A DNA stretch of 64,000 nucleotides from Proteles cristata cristata (Eukaryota; Chordata; Mammalia; Carnivora; Hyaenidae), in contig JAESUZ010002551.1 of assembly GCA_017311185.1 (NCBI GenBank), positions 2,852,001 through 2,916,000 of the forward strand, given 5' to 3'. Under the pieces are notes generated by a model. The model was not told the DNA's origin, did not search any database, and saw only the letters and a list, made by a program, of their open reading frames with translations. This document shows, piece after piece, positions 1 through 11,606 of this stretch. Position 1 is the first letter of the stretch, and every line of letters starts with the position of its first letter. The position numbers and the translations under genes were made by a program.

Positions 1-190
1 ACTTCAGTCACATGCCTGAATCTGAACCCAGCACTATAACTGGGAAGTATGATGTGTCCAGTGACTGGGGGCAGGCTGACCTACCCCTGGAGCAGGAAGT
101 GGAATTGATCTCTCACAAAGCTCATGGCCTGAATGTGGAGACAGCTGATTCCCCCAAAGAATTTCAGGGCACACTTTTACCAACTTCAAA
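1..190. repeat. Fragment of an old mammalian interspersed repeat (family not named)
   Basis: Phrases such as CAGTCACATGCCTGAATC, CCCCTGGAGCAGGAAGTGG and GATTCCCCCAAAGAA resemble a common old mammalian repeat, probably LTR-type. A 64-codon open frame at 12-206 crosses it but has no match I recognise, so I do not call a gene. The element probably continues left of the window. Confidence 0.4.
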
Positions 191-904
191 GTATACTGTG
201 TCATAAGAACAACTTACCAGTGAACATGATACTGATGAAATGGCTTAAAAGGAAAGTTAAGAAATAATTGATGGGCATTCATAAATTTCCAGAAAGGACC
301 AAATTTCAAAGAGAATTTTATTTAATAACCCAGGAAGGAAAAAGACCAGAAATGTATGGAGGACAGGTAAGTACAATGTTATGGATGAAGCAGAACTCTC
401 TCCTTTATGCGACTTAGATGATAATAATCATACGTAGTGATAATAGCTTCCACCCTATTGGATGGCCATTTTATGAGGGTGTTTTTACTTCCTTCTTGAT
501 CCTAACCCAAGAAACAATTCATTTTTAAAGAGACTGAATTCAGCCCAAAGGAATAGGATTAGGAAAAGTTCATCCTTGGCTGAAATAACAGGAGGATGTA
601 ATTTGTGAAGTTTTGGAAGCTGTAGTTAGAAGGAGCAATCTATGTCAGAAATAGACCTGTTATTGCCAGAATAGTGGTTACACAAATGGTGAAATTTATG
701 TTGATTTTTAGTAACTAATTGGGGTCAGAGTGAAAAGAGATAAACAGGGAAAATTACAAAAACTCCACTAAAATTTTGTTTGGGAAAGATAGACAGCTGA
801 AGGAGGCATGCTGTAGAGAATGAAGAGTCTTCAGAGATCTGGAGACTTAGAGAGGCAGAAAGTTAAACAGCTATTAACTCAGGAAAGAAAAAGACAATTT
901 AAAA
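191..904. other. Unique intronic sequence
   Basis: AT-rich sequence with no recognisable gene, exon or repeat. Confidence 0.5.
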
Positions 905-1052
905 TGGCCTTCTTTGTTCCAGAAACTTTATATTCATTATCTCATTTAAACCTCAGATAATTCTTTTATATATATATATATATATGGAGAAACTCAAGCT
1001 CAAATAAATAACTTGGCCAAGGTTCTACAGCAGGTCAGTATTAGAGGTAGGA
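905..1052 (+). repeat. MIR SINE with internal (TA)n
   Basis: TTCATTATCTCATTTAAACC followed by GAGAAACTCAAGCTC and AACTTGGCCAAGG is the MIR core in the + direction. A short (TA)n run at about 967-985 has replaced part of the middle. Confidence 0.75.
967..985. repeat. (TA)n simple repeat
   Basis: About nine alternating TA units inside a MIR copy. Confidence 0.85.
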
Positions 1053-1662
1053 CGTTACCTGGCAATGAAATGGATTGATGGTGGTCCTGCTGTGACTCAA
1101 GCATTAACATATAGCTTCTTAGGAGTCGGGACAAACTTTATTCATTTGGGTTGTTCCCTCAAATTAGATATACCCTGAGAATCACTTTAAAAAATTTTTC
1201 CAAAAGACAGGGTTGCATGCCTGAATTAACTATTATAAAATACTTGGCTATTTCAAATTGGGGAAGTGAAGAGGGGACAGATTATAGTCTCCAAATGTAG
1301 AGAAATTTTGTTCTTTACACAGAGGGAGTTCTGAGTTGAAAGACAACTATTGTTTTCTGGAGATGATTTTCAGTGTTCCTAAAGAAAAGTTTCTGTGATC
1401 AGAGAAATTTGGGAAATACGCTGCATTATGTACACCTCTTGACTTCACATGTAGATTAAATATGTGGCACCTAGGAAATCGCCCTTGGTCTATGGAGACT
1501 CAGGGGAACATTCAGAAACATATGGGTTTGTTATAGGTTGCTTGCACCTGGTGCACAGGCAGACAGAAGGTTTGAGTAGGAACAGTTAAGAGTCAACAAA
1601 GAAATGTATGAAAAATGACTTGAAAACTGAAATGAATCTTTATTTAAGGAGAAACAGCTATG
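1053..1662. other. Unique intronic sequence
   Basis: No gene or repeat recognised. Confidence 0.5.
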
Positions 1663-1850
1663 GCTTTTTTTTTTTTTTTTTTTGGCGGATTTGAAGGCCT
1701 GGGAAGACTTTTCTTCCTGGGAGTACCACTATGTAGCCTCTTCATACAGTAGAGACCTGGCCTCAGCAACCTCATATAGTAGAGACTTGGAATCTTTTTC
1801 CTGTATTCTGTATCTGTCAGTCTGTCAGCTTGGTGACAAATACTCACATG
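1663..1850 (-). other. Poly(T) tract followed by unidentified sequence, possible antisense retroposon
   Basis: A run of about 20 T (1663-1683) is followed abruptly by less AT-biased sequence (from GGCGGATTTGAAGG). This is how a poly(A)-tailed retrocopy on the - strand would look. A 67-codon frame on the - strand has no match I recognise, and I find no target-site duplication, so the nature of the body is unknown. Confidence 0.3.
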
Positions 1851-2149
1851 TTAAAGGCTCTGAGAAGCTCTGAGATAAAGAAACTTGGTGAACTCAGCAT
1901 TTGTCAAACCTTCTTGATCCATGTATGTATCTTTGGGGGGCAGGTATGAAAACACCTATTCATATGTTCTGGACTACAGTTAAGGAAATAAAGACTCAAG
2001 ATATGACTAGGGTCACATTATGAGCTTTGATGTCTGAAGCACTGAAGAAAGGACGATGGCCTTATGAAGTGTAATACAAAATAAAAACAATAAGCTATAA
2101 AATAAAGTAGAGAAGTCCCACAAAGTTCTAATTTTCTAAATGATAAAAC
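1851..2149. other. Unique intronic sequence
   Basis: Nothing recognisable. Confidence 0.45.
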
Positions 2150-2345
2150 CATTTACCATTTACTGTGTGCCAGGTGAGCACTCACATATATAAATGTGTT
2201 CAAAACTCACAATAGTAAACTGAGGCACAGTGATTTAGTGGCCTTGCATAAGGCCACTCACAGAGTTTGTGATAATGCTGGGCTTCAGAATGAGGCAGTT
2301 TGGAGCCAAAGTTTATACTCTTAAACAATATATATTCTGCCTCTG
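2150..2345 (+). repeat. MIR SINE
   Basis: TTTACTGTGTGCCAGG, then TAAACTGAGGCACAG, GGCCTTGCATAAGGCCACTC and ACTCTTAAAC follow MIR order from 5' core to 3' end on the + strand. Confidence 0.8.
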
Positions 2346-2465
2346 AGGTTAATAACTTGGATGCTTTTGAAAATTTGTTGAATTTTTTGTTAGAAAATCT
2401 CATTTTGAGGGGAGGTAGGTCTTGTTTTTCTAGAGCCCTAAGCATCAGTATAGTTTGACTTTTGG

Positions 2466-2729
2466 TTTTTGTTTTTTTAAAGTTTACTTATTTGTTTTGA
2501 GAGAGAGTGAGAGAGAGAGCATGAGCTAGGAGGGGGAAGGGAGGGAGAGAGAGAGAGGAAGAAAGAGAGAGAGAGGGTGGGAGAGAGAGATAATCCCAAG
2601 CAGGCTTACACTGGCAGACAGATCCTGATTGTGGGGCTCGAACTCACAAACTGTGGTTCATGACCTGAGCTGAAATCAAGAGTCGGGCCACCCAAGCACC
2701 CTGACTGGGCCACCTAAGTGCCCCTGGTT
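2466..2729 (-). mobile_element. Carnivore tRNA-derived SINE
   Basis: Antisense carnivore SINE: T-rich tail, long GA-rich block, CAGGCTTACACTGGCAG, GGGGCTCGAACTC (inverted B box) and a head ending in CCACCTAAGTGCCCC. It is flanked by an exact 15-bp target-site duplication TAGTTTGACTTTTGG (2451-2465 and 2730-2744). Part of the head is repeated (CCACCCAAGCACC then CCACCTAAGTGCC). Confidence 0.93.
2502..2591 (+). repeat. Polypurine (GA-rich) tract inside a SINE
   Basis: Roughly 90 bases that are almost all G or A, expanded from the CT-rich segment of the antisense SINE. Confidence 0.8.
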
Positions 2730-2744
2730 TAGTTTGACTTTTGG

Positions 2745-5700
2745 ATAATCCAACACTGAAAGTGAGAATTTTGTGCCACATTATGGTAAAACAATAGTTG
2801 AATCCTCTGTTCACCCACTCACTTCCTGTTGAGTTGGTACATTATATGGATAGATTGCCCGAGCTAGTTGCCGGGTTGGTAAGCTAAGGAAAAGGAATCA
2901 GCTTGCTGTGAGGAAGTATCAGTGCAGAAAACCAGTCTGGTGGGAAAGCCAAATCTGCCTTTGGGTGGGTCATTCCCATCTTCAATGAAAGTCATCAACC
3001 AAGAGTGCACATTTCAAGGCTTTGGGGATTGTGAATCGTGGGCTCAGATTGAGTGATAGCTCAGAAGTTGTTGATGACTGTGTGACAAGGAAACTGGGGA
3101 TGGAGGAAAGAGATAAGAAGGAGGCATCTCCTTGACCTTCAGGAATATACTGCAGCCACTTTCTTGATGTCAGGGCCTGGAGAGGCAGGGCCTGGCAGGG
3201 GTGGTAGAAGCTGTCTGGATAAGCAGACAGTTCATATTGAAGAGGCAGATTTTGGAGGCCCAGTGTCACCGTGACCGTGGAATCTACTGCTTTTGAGCAA
3301 TTGCAGGTTTCAAGCACTATACAGGAACTCTTTTCAGACCCAACTTATTCTTGTAGAGGTTTGTATCAGTATACTGGTTAACAGGCTCAAACCTTGGTTC
3401 TAGGACTAGATGGACATGAGCTCATAGTGGCCACTGAATTCCTGTTATATACAGATGTTGAGGTATGTGGGTGAAGGAATCAGGCAGAGAGGAATGCTAA
3501 ATCTGCCACCTTAACCATATTTGACGAATGTAGTAGGCTTCATGCATAATTTTTATTAATATGATAAGGAGCTGAGTCAGTCCATGGTGGGTTTTGGATT
3601 CTATAAGTCCTGAAAGTTATGCGTAATTTTTGAGGACCCTTTTAAAGAAAAAAATACAGAATTATAAATACAAAGGTAGGTATGGATGTGAATATTTATG
3701 TAGAATGAGAAAATAAAATTATATATTTTAAAAAGCTAACAAATACAGGAAATATCATAAGACCCCTAAAAAAACATTAAAAAAATTACATGTCTGGAAG
3801 ACCAATTTAATACTTTATTTTAGCCAATACGTTTTGGCTGCATACTTTCTATTTACCTCTTTTAATATGATAATCACTTTGAAATATGATTCCCTATAAA
3901 GAGAACATGGAGATAATTCAGTCTCTTCAATAAGGTAGTTTATTGAAATTTCATTTCAATGATTGCCTTTTCTTCTTGTTATTAATAATGTCTTATAAAT
4001 TTGGGGGATTTGGGTAGAATTTGGGAAAATCTCTATCATAATGAGCTGTAAAATTTTATTACATTTCAAGTTTTTTTTGGGGGTGGACGGTGACTAATCT
4101 TAAATACTATGCATTAATGACCCTTGTTAAATGGTTTGCCATCAACGTCCTCATTTAGTGGCTCACTGTGAGCTTTGCATTATCTTTATTGATGTTACTA
4201 TCTTATGTCAAATCAGTAAGAAATTTCTTTTTCTAGTATGCTCATATCATTAACTCCTCTTTGCAACTAGAGTTTTAAGCAACCCAAGAGCCTATTCATA
4301 ATTTTTATTTCTTTTTGATGGATTGCTGCTTTTGGTATGATCTGAAAAAAATTCTAACATTTGTTTCTCAATGTCAAAACAATTTAAATTGGTTACATGA
4401 CTGTTCTTTGTCAGTTTTGCTTCAGATTTATTTTTTTGTCTGAATTTTCTTTTCGTTGTTTGATAAATTTAAAAATGACAAAAGAAGGTGCTCTTTATAT
4501 ATATCCAAATTTTTCACTTGTTTTATTAAAATGTCTTTCCAAATTGCAGTTAAAATGATGTAGTCAAACTTTGTAAAATGTGTCATTTCCATAAAAAAAA
4601 GGTATAGTGCATTCATATTGAATATGTTTCTGACAGAAGAGCACTTTGAATTTTGACTAGACATCAGTGATAATGTAATCCTCTGCTTATAATTCTGACA
4701 TCTGGTGGCTGGAAGAATTTGCCACATATTAGCTTTTCTTTCAAACCTTTCATCTCCAGTACCTGTATGCTTCAGTGTCAGGCATCAAAGGGCACATCCC
4801 GGTAGTGATAGGACTTTGGCCATGCACCTTTGTGTCATGTTAGTGGTTAAATTGGTGCAGCAGGCTGTAGGAGCGTACCTGGGTGCCATTCTTATGCCAC
4901 TAAGCCTAGTAGTAACTTAACCATACACAAAAATGATGTGAACCACGGAAGTATTTCTCTAACTTTAGTTTCCCTTTGTCTAGATACCAAAATGCCCACA
5001 GCTCTTCCAGCTGTGGTTAAATATCTTTTGCAAATACAGAAAATGTAAGAGCATATGAACAGATGGTGAGGGTCTCTCGTAGTACTCGGAAGGGATTCTT
5101 AGGTTCAGAGCAAGCCTGCCTCTTGCTGTGCTTTACTTGGAACAAATCACTTAGGGGAACCATGAAAAGACACATCAAAGGACACTGGTTAGAGGGTCCC
5201 AGAAACTAGCCTAGTTTCAAATATGTCACAAGTGAAATTATAGGAAAGTTCTAGTCTGAATTATACATTTATGAATTTGGTTCAAGACTCTTTCGGTTGC
5301 AAGTGACAAGATGACAGACACCCACTTTTAATTGGTCATGGCTTTGTTAGAAAAAAGCTTGTTGACACAAGTAAATTATTGAAAGGTAAGCAGGTTGGAG
5401 CTAGCCTAAGGATCACCTAGATTTAGAGATTTGAACAGCTTCATGTCTGTTCAACAGTTTCTTTTCCCATCTCTGTTTTTCTATGTCAGCTTCATTCTTT
5501 ATTCCTGAAAATAGCCTTTTTCTGAAAAATGATTGCAGGCATAGTGGGTTCTTTAGCCCAAGATGCAAAAGAACTTCTTGGACCAGTGACTTTTTTGTGC
5601 CTCCGGATGGGGCTAGCAGGTGTGGGGCATTGTGATTGGCATGTGAATGTGGAAGAGAAAGCAGGTTCCCCAAAGAAGTAGGATATCATTTTGGAAAGAC

Positions 5701-5896
5701 AAAACCATTAATTGTTTACTGCAGTGGGTGAGGCTAAGGCTTGGTATGGACACAGGCATGGAAAATCATTTAACTGATGAAACCCACCACAGGGAGTGTG
5801 CCGTTCCAGTATCTTATCCCTATTTTGAAGATAAATATAGGAAAAAAATTCACTGTCAGAAAATGTCTTCTCTGTGATTGTTAAGTATGTGCCTTT
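2745..5896. other. Unique intronic sequence
   Basis: About 3.1 kb without a recognisable repeat or exon. The short open frames in it (for example 2982-3317 on the -) lack a known match or splice context. Confidence 0.5.
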
Positions 5897-5906
5897 AAAA
5901 GTATAT

Positions 5907-6140
5907 CAGGGAGTCTGGATGGATCAGTCGGTTAAAGATTAAGTGGTTGAGCATCTGACTCTTGATTCCAGGTCAGGTCATCACCTCCCAGTTTGTGAAT
6001 TGAAACTCCACATAGGGCTCTGTGTTGACAGTGCAGAACCTGCTTGGGATTCTCTGACTCTCTCTCTGCACTTCCTCATTCCCGTTCTCTCTTTTGTCTT
6101 TCAAAAGTAAACAAATATTTTTAAAAAGTTGACACTTAAA
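5907..6140 (+). mobile_element. Carnivore tRNA-derived SINE (diverged)
   Basis: Diverged head GGGAGTCTGGATGGATCAGT, then CTGACTCTTGATTCCAGGTC, GGGCTCTGTGTTGACAGTGC, a CT-rich block and an A-rich tail. It is flanked by a 10-bp duplication AAAAGTATAT (5897-5906 and 6141-6150). Confidence 0.88.
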
Positions 6141-6150
6141 AAAAGTATAT

Positions 6151-6469
6151 TGTAAGGTATTAAGTTAATTCACATAATCCTTTGTTAACATATGGGTAAA
6201 ATGGGACTCAATTAGTTCTAAAAATCATTTGGGTCTCTAACCTATATAATTTGGAAAATGGCAGCTCAGGAGGGTACACAGTTAGTAAACAAGGGTCTGA
6301 GGACTAGGAAACTTTCAGAAATAGCATTGCAATGTTTATACAGAAATGGTTTAAATTAATCTGACTTTTTATTTAAACTCTAAGATAACTGATAAAGACT
6401 GAGAATTTCTATTCTTTAAGTCAGCCTGGTGGAGGACAATAATAGTTGGGTAGTATGTTTCGTTTTTTT
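6151..6469. other. Unique intronic sequence
   Basis: No feature recognised. Confidence 0.45.
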
Positions 6470-6860
6470 TCCTCTTTTTAAAAAATTTTTCAAAATTCTT
6501 ATATAAAAAGGTTAAATGATTATGAAACAAGCATTTGTTTCATATAATATTCATATATAATTATTTCACCAAAAATTAACATACATTAACATTTTCAATT
6601 TTTTGTTTCATATTTTTCATAATATAAGAAATTAAGCATTAAAGATAAAGTCTAATTCTGCTTTTTCCTCTGCTTCCTCCCTCCACAGAGAGAACTTCTA
6701 TTATGAATTTTATGGGAATCATTCAAATTTACTTTTATTTTGGCCTTTACTGTGCTTAAATATGTGTATAGATACATACATTTAATGTTGTTGAGCTTTT
6801 AATTTATGTAAATGTATCATACTTATGTTCTCCAAATCACTTTTCTCATTCAACATTCCT
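6470..6860 (-). repeat. Old L1 3'-end fragment (L1M type, antisense)
   Basis: The order of phrases (ACAGAGAGAACTTCTATTATG, TTTATGGGAATCATTC, then CACTTTTCTCATTCAACATT) resembles the antisense 3' region of old L1M elements. It ends at a T-run at about 6861-6877. Confidence 0.45.
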
Positions 6861-6877
6861 CTTTTTTTTTTTTTTTT

Positions 6878-6976
6878 GAAAGCTTGCTGTTTAGTGCAGA
6901 TTTTCATGCCTGCTCTCAGAACTTCTAATTTTATAGTTCTAGGTGAGGAATCAGTATTTTAATCTTTAGCATTTTA
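6878..6976 (+). repeat. MER5A-like DNA transposon fragment
   Basis: AGCTTGCTGTTTAGTGCAGA, then CAGAACTTCTAATTTTATAG and GGTGAGGAATCAGTATTTTA align with the middle of MER5A (hAT-Charlie, non-autonomous). The ends are missing. Confidence 0.5.
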
Positions 6977-8560
6977 ATTGTTATGTATTGTGGTGAGGAC
7001 CTCTTTTGGTTCATGTTGTTTGGAACTCTCTGTGCTCCCTGAACCTGGACATCTGTTTCCTTCACCAGGTTAGGGAAGTTATCAGCTATTATTTCTTCAA
7101 ATAAGTTTTCTGTTTCTTTCTCTTCTCCCCTTCTGGGACCCCTGTAATGTGAGTTTGATTCTTGTTCAAGGCATCCCTTAACCTATCCTCATTTAAAATT
7201 TTTTGTAAATAATTTTTTTTTTTATATTTTGCTATTCAGCTTGGGTATTTTGCATTACCTTGTCTTCCAGGTCACTAATCTGTTCTTCTGCATCCTTTTA
7301 TCTACTCTTGATTCCCTCTAATGTATTTTTTATTTCAGTTATTGTATTCTTCAGCTCTAATTGATTCTTTTTTGTATTTTCTATCTCTCTGTTGAGGTTC
7401 TCACTAACTTGTTCCACCCTTCTCTCCAATCTGATAAGCATCTTTATAACCACTTACTTGAACTCTTGATCATGGATTGCTTATCTCTATTTCATTTAGT
7501 TCTTTTTTTTTTAAGGTTTTGTCTTCTTCTTTTCATTTGGAGCAATTTCCTCTGTCTACTCATTTTGCTTGACTTTCTCTGTTTCTGTGAATTAGGTGGA
7601 ATAGCTACTTCTCCTAAATTTAAAGGAATGATCTTGTGTATGGTCATCCCCTCTGAAGATGGTTTGTGCCTGGTAACTTTGGCTGTAGCTGTAGCTAGTA
7701 AGGGTCCTAGGGCATTCTGTTCTGGGGTCACCCAGGTAGGATGGCCAGAGCTGAGTTAGGTGCAGGATGGGTCAGGGCTAGGGCTCTTTGCACAGAGGGC
7801 ACCGTGACATGGGTACAACCTGAGGTGACCCAGGATGCTTCTTACAGGGGCACCCTGGTGAGGAGGCTGAGCCAAGGCAGGTGTGGGCTGGAGTGTCCCA
7901 ATGCGCTCTGCTCTGAGGTTGTCCAGAAGTTGTCTAGAACTGAAGTGGTGTGAGCCTGGAGCGTTCCAATGTGCTTTGCACCTTTGTCACCTTGGCGAAA
8001 TGATTGGAGCTATTGTGAGCACTGACTGTGGCTGTCCTGGTGTCACTCTGTTGAAGTTGCCTTGGTTGGATGTCCGGGACTGGTGTGAGTTAGGGGCCTA
8101 TGGTTGCTGAGATAGTAGGCTGACTAGGGTTCCTGGACCCTGCACACATCCATACTATCAAGGAGAAGAACATAAACCGTTGTACTCCTCAGCCCTTTGC
8201 ACTGCAAGAGTTCCAGCAGCAGCCTTACCATTTGGCATGGTTCTAGGGCTGGATCCCTTATATTCTAGTTGTTCTATTAAGATTTGCCTTTTTTGCAGTG
8301 ACCCTCCACAGAGAAATGTGCTTCTAGTTCCTCCTTACTAGGCCTCCCACTGCAGTTTGTAAGGTGGGCTGGGTCCCCTTGGTTGCTGTGTCTCTGTCTC
8401 TCTTGCCATTTTCATGGTGACCTTTCTCTCTTTTGCTGTGTAGAATCTGTTCAGTCAGTCCTGAGTTCTTCAGAAGAAATTGCTCTATAACTACGTGTAG
8501 ATTTGGTGTGTTCATGGAGGGGTTGAGTTTAGGGTCTTCCCACCTCACCATCCTCTACTG
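6977..8560 (-). mobile_element. Antisense L1 5' region: 5'UTR and start of ORF1 (decayed)
   Basis: Read on the - strand, about 7420 down to 6980 encodes decayed L1 ORF1 sequence: recognisable runs include EEQISDLEDK and ENLFEEIIADNFPNL, with several stops. The part at about 7500-8560 is GC-richer and fits an L1 5'UTR; its outer end reads GGTGGGAAGACCC then AACCCCTCCATGAACAC on the - strand, a motif near the start of carnivore L1s. ORF2 and the 3' end are absent. Open frames here (such as 7361-7759 on the +) are by-products. Confidence 0.65.
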
Positions 8561-8598
8561 GAACTGGTAATATGTTTCTTTAAAGTAAAGATGGATGG

Positions 8599-8811
8599 GG
8601 GGGTTGGGGGGGCGCCTGGGTGGCTTAGTCGGTTAAGCGTCCATTTCGCTAGGTCATGATCTGTGATTGCCCAGCCCTTGGGCTCTGTGCTGACTGCCAG
8701 CTCAGAGCCTGGAGCCTGTTTCAGAGTCTGTATCTCCCTCTCTCTCTGACCCTCCCCTGCTCACGCTGTTTCTCTCTTTCCTAGAAATGAATAAAAATGA
8801 AAAAAAATTAT
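8599..8811 (+). mobile_element. Young carnivore SINE, 4-bp-insertion subfamily
   Basis: Head GGCGCCTGGGTGGCTTAGTC, diagnostic GCTGACTGCCAGCTCAG, CT-rich block ending CTCACGCTG and TCCTAGAAATGAATAAA tail. Flanked by an exact 18-bp duplication TAAAGTAAAGATGGATGG (8581-8598 and 8812-8829). The B-box region is damaged (GATTGCCCAGCC). Confidence 0.95.
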
Positions 8812-8892
8812 TAAAGTAAAGATGGATGGTGAATCCTGACATAAACTTTATTATATATCAGATATGACTTAACAAAGCTGTACTGTATTTTA

Positions 8893-9123
8893 TTTTATTT
8901 TATTATTATTATTTTTTGATGTTTTATTTATTTCTAGGAGACAGAAAGAGAGACAGTGTGAGCAGGGGAGGGCCAGAGAGAGAGGGAGTCACAGACTGAA
9001 ACAGGCTCCAGGCTCTGCGCTGGCAGTCAGCACAGAGCCCGACGCGGGGCTCGAACCCACGAACGTGAGATCATGACCTAAGCGAAAGTCGGACGCTTAA
9101 CCAACTAAGCCACCCAGCGCCCC
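8893..9123 (-). mobile_element. Young carnivore SINE, 4-bp-insertion subfamily
   Basis: Antisense copy with CTGGCAGTCAGCACAGAGCC, GGGGCTCGAACCCACGAAC and a head ending GCCACCCAGCGCCCC. Exact 17-bp duplication AGCTGTACTGTATTTTA (8876-8892 and 9124-9140). It lies tail-to-tail with the SINE at 8599-8811, about 80 bp away. Confidence 0.96.
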
Positions 9124-9140
9124 AGCTGTACTGTATTTTA

Positions 9141-9540
9141 ATTTGTTTACAGTTGTTATTTGAGTTGTTTTCATTTTTTGCACTGTTGAAAACAACTCTA
9201 ATGAATATCATTCTACATCTTAATGGTCTCCCTAAAAGTTTCCTCAGGATGTGTTATTAAAAGCAGGTTTACTGGTTAGAATGCAGGAGTGTTTTAAGGA
9301 ATCTTAATAGTTACTGCCTTGTTTTTCAGATAGGTGTATCGAGAAAAGCACCCCACAGTTAATGTGGAAAGAGGGTAAAGCAAGTCCAAATCAACAGAGA
9401 CTGTATTCTACCTCTGATTGTGTGTCCCTCACACCATCCAGAATATTCCATATGTGTCCTTTTTGTGATACTTTTTGGAGTAGAGCAGTTAGTTTGATTT
9501 TTCATCAGTAATTAAAAGCAAAGACAAAAAGAAAATCTCC
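9141..9540. other. Unique intronic sequence
   Basis: No recognisable feature. Confidence 0.45.
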
Positions 9541-10760
9541 TAAATTGTCCCGTAGTTCTCAGATGTGCTGTTCTGTTCTTTGTTGTTTTTTTTTATGTTT
9601 TTTTTGTTATTTTTTTCCTCTTTGTGTTTCAATCTGGGAAGTTCATATTGACACATCTTCAGGCTCATGGATTCTCTTCTCAGCTGTGTTCAGTCTACTA
9701 GTGAGCATATCAAGGCCATTCTTCATTTCTGTTAGTGTTTGTGATTTCTAGCATTTCTTTTTTGATTATTTCTTTGAGTTTCCATCTCTCTGTTACATCG
9801 CTCCTCTGTCTGTGCATGTTGTCTACTTTTCTATGAGAGCCTTTAACCTATTAATCATAGTTATTTTAAATTCATGATCTGATGTTTCTAAAATTTCTAT
9901 CATATCTGAGTCTGATTCTGATGCTTGCTTTGTCTCTTCACACTGTTTTTTGTTATTTTGTTGTTTTTGTTTTTGCTTTTTATCATGCTTTGTAATTTTT
10001 AATTGAAAATTGGGCACAATGTGTCAGATGATAGGGATTAAAGTAAACAGGACTTGAAATGTTTGTTTTGATGTTAATATGGCTGATTTGGGCTGTATCA
10101 ATGATTGCTATAGCTGTAGATGCCAAAGGCTTCAAATTCCTCGGATGTCCTTATTTTGGCTTCTCCTGTTGTCCTTGTGTTTTTATAAGACCTCCTTCTT
10201 AAATAGAGAGTCTGTGCATTTCAGCTCTTTCATCTGTAATCCTTTGTTTTTATGTTGGAACCCTGTTCCTCTGGTGGTACTGGGTGGGGAGAGGAGGATA
10301 TGTTCTATAATCTTATGATTAAATCTCAGGCTTTTAGTAAGTAGGCTGTGACCTTCACAAGCATTTTTTTTTAGCTATGTTTACTCCTCTTAGGCAGGAA
10401 ATGCTATGAGTATATTTCACAGTGGTTCATTTCCCCCTCCTCTGAGTGGGTAGATGGGTGGAAAGGGGAGAGATATTTTTCATCCCTATACTATGAGATT
10501 ACAATGGGGTTCCTGCAGGTACAAGTCAAAGTGTGGGAGCCCCCCTAAGACAATGACCCACAGGTACCCCTCGCTCTCATGCTAGTCCATGGGTAGCTCT
10601 AGCCAATTCATAATCAGAGTTACCATTCCAGTGTTCCCACACCAGTAAGTAGGAACTTACTGCTTCAGGTGAGCTCATCTCAGCTATTATTCTCTATATT
10701 CTCCTATCTCCCTAGGTCTGGGGCTGGCAACTTCCCTGATGAACCTCTGTTCTCTGATGG
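9541..10760. repeat. Ancient L1-like interspersed repeat
   Basis: Phrases such as TCATATCTGAGTCTGATTCT, ATTGAAAATTGGGCACAATG, GGCTGATTTGGGCTGTATCA and CAGGCTTTTAGTAAG occur in the order of an old mammalian repeat, probably an antisense L1M segment. It appears to run without a break through 10501, the left boundary of the inverted duplication. Confidence 0.4.
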
Positions 10761-11264
10761 ATCCCAGAAAAGTCACTGATATTCAGTTTGTTCAGCTTCT
10801 TTCTCATTTTATGGATAAGGATGATGACTCCAAGCTCTTTACATTTTGGAGCTGAAATTAGAATTCTCTGTATTTTCAGTAGATTGTATTTTTCCTGAAG
10901 CTTCTGAATACTATATTGAGATGAATGATTTTCACTGATGTGACTCTTCATATAGGTAGTAGTGTACACTACTTCCCATATTTGTGTTTAGACTTTAGTA
11001 GAATGTACGCCTGCTAAGGAGAGATACTTGTCTATATTCTTTACCAAAAACCCATCAATAAATATTCATGAAAAGAATAAACGTTAGCCATCGCCGGGTA
11101 TCCGCCTATATTGTTTATATTTTTCTTGAAATCAGTTACTTTTAAATGTTAAGTATCTCTGTACCCTTCTTTTAAGGAGTAATATCTGATATACTTATTG
11201 TATATTGTTTATGACATATGTTGAAATAATTTCCTAAATATTAAAATAAACATTTCCTAAAATC

Positions 11265-11320
11265 CTCTTGTGTCTAACCAGTGGCACATGTACCCATGTT
11301 GGGAACCACTGCTCTAAGCT
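11265..11320 (+). repeat. Possible end of a MER5/Charlie element
   Basis: GTTGGGAACCACTGCTCTAA resembles the GAGAACCACTG end of MER5-type hAT elements. It lies in the part of the left arm that the right arm lacks. Confidence 0.3.
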
Positions 11321-11606
11321 AATGAGTAACATGCAACTGTACTACTTATTTTTATGGGTTCTCTCAAAAATTAGCTAGTTAAGCAGAAACATATTACCCT
11401 CAGTAAAACAGGAGGAAACTTCGTTTCTCTGCATAGCCTAAAAGTGGGAATGAAATAGACCCCAGTGCTACTTCGGTTGCAGGAAGGCACACTTTTCTTC
11501 CAACTTCCCATCATACACTTTTCTCACTAGACTATTCCATTGTACCACTCCTTACATCTGAGAGTCAGCTGAGGAAGTTTATCTGGTGTGAGCTTTATCA
11601 AGAAGA

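Noticed and set aside
12..206. 64-codon open frame at the left edge as a gene fragment
   Set aside because: It overlaps phrases of an old interspersed repeat, has no recognised protein match and no splice signals that would make it an exon.
7361..7759. 132-codon frame as a gene
   Set aside because: It lies antisense to decayed L1 ORF1/5'UTR sequence and is low-complexity and hydrophobic at its start.
7741..8110. GC-richer block as a CpG island or promoter
   Set aside because: It corresponds to an antisense L1 5'UTR, with few CpGs and no gene start nearby.
10712..10969. A paired, apparently conserved small protein (85 codons here and at 16531-16788)
   Set aside because: The similarity is explained by the inverted duplication. 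I find three amino-acid-changing differences and one silent difference between the copies, so there is no sign of purifying selection.
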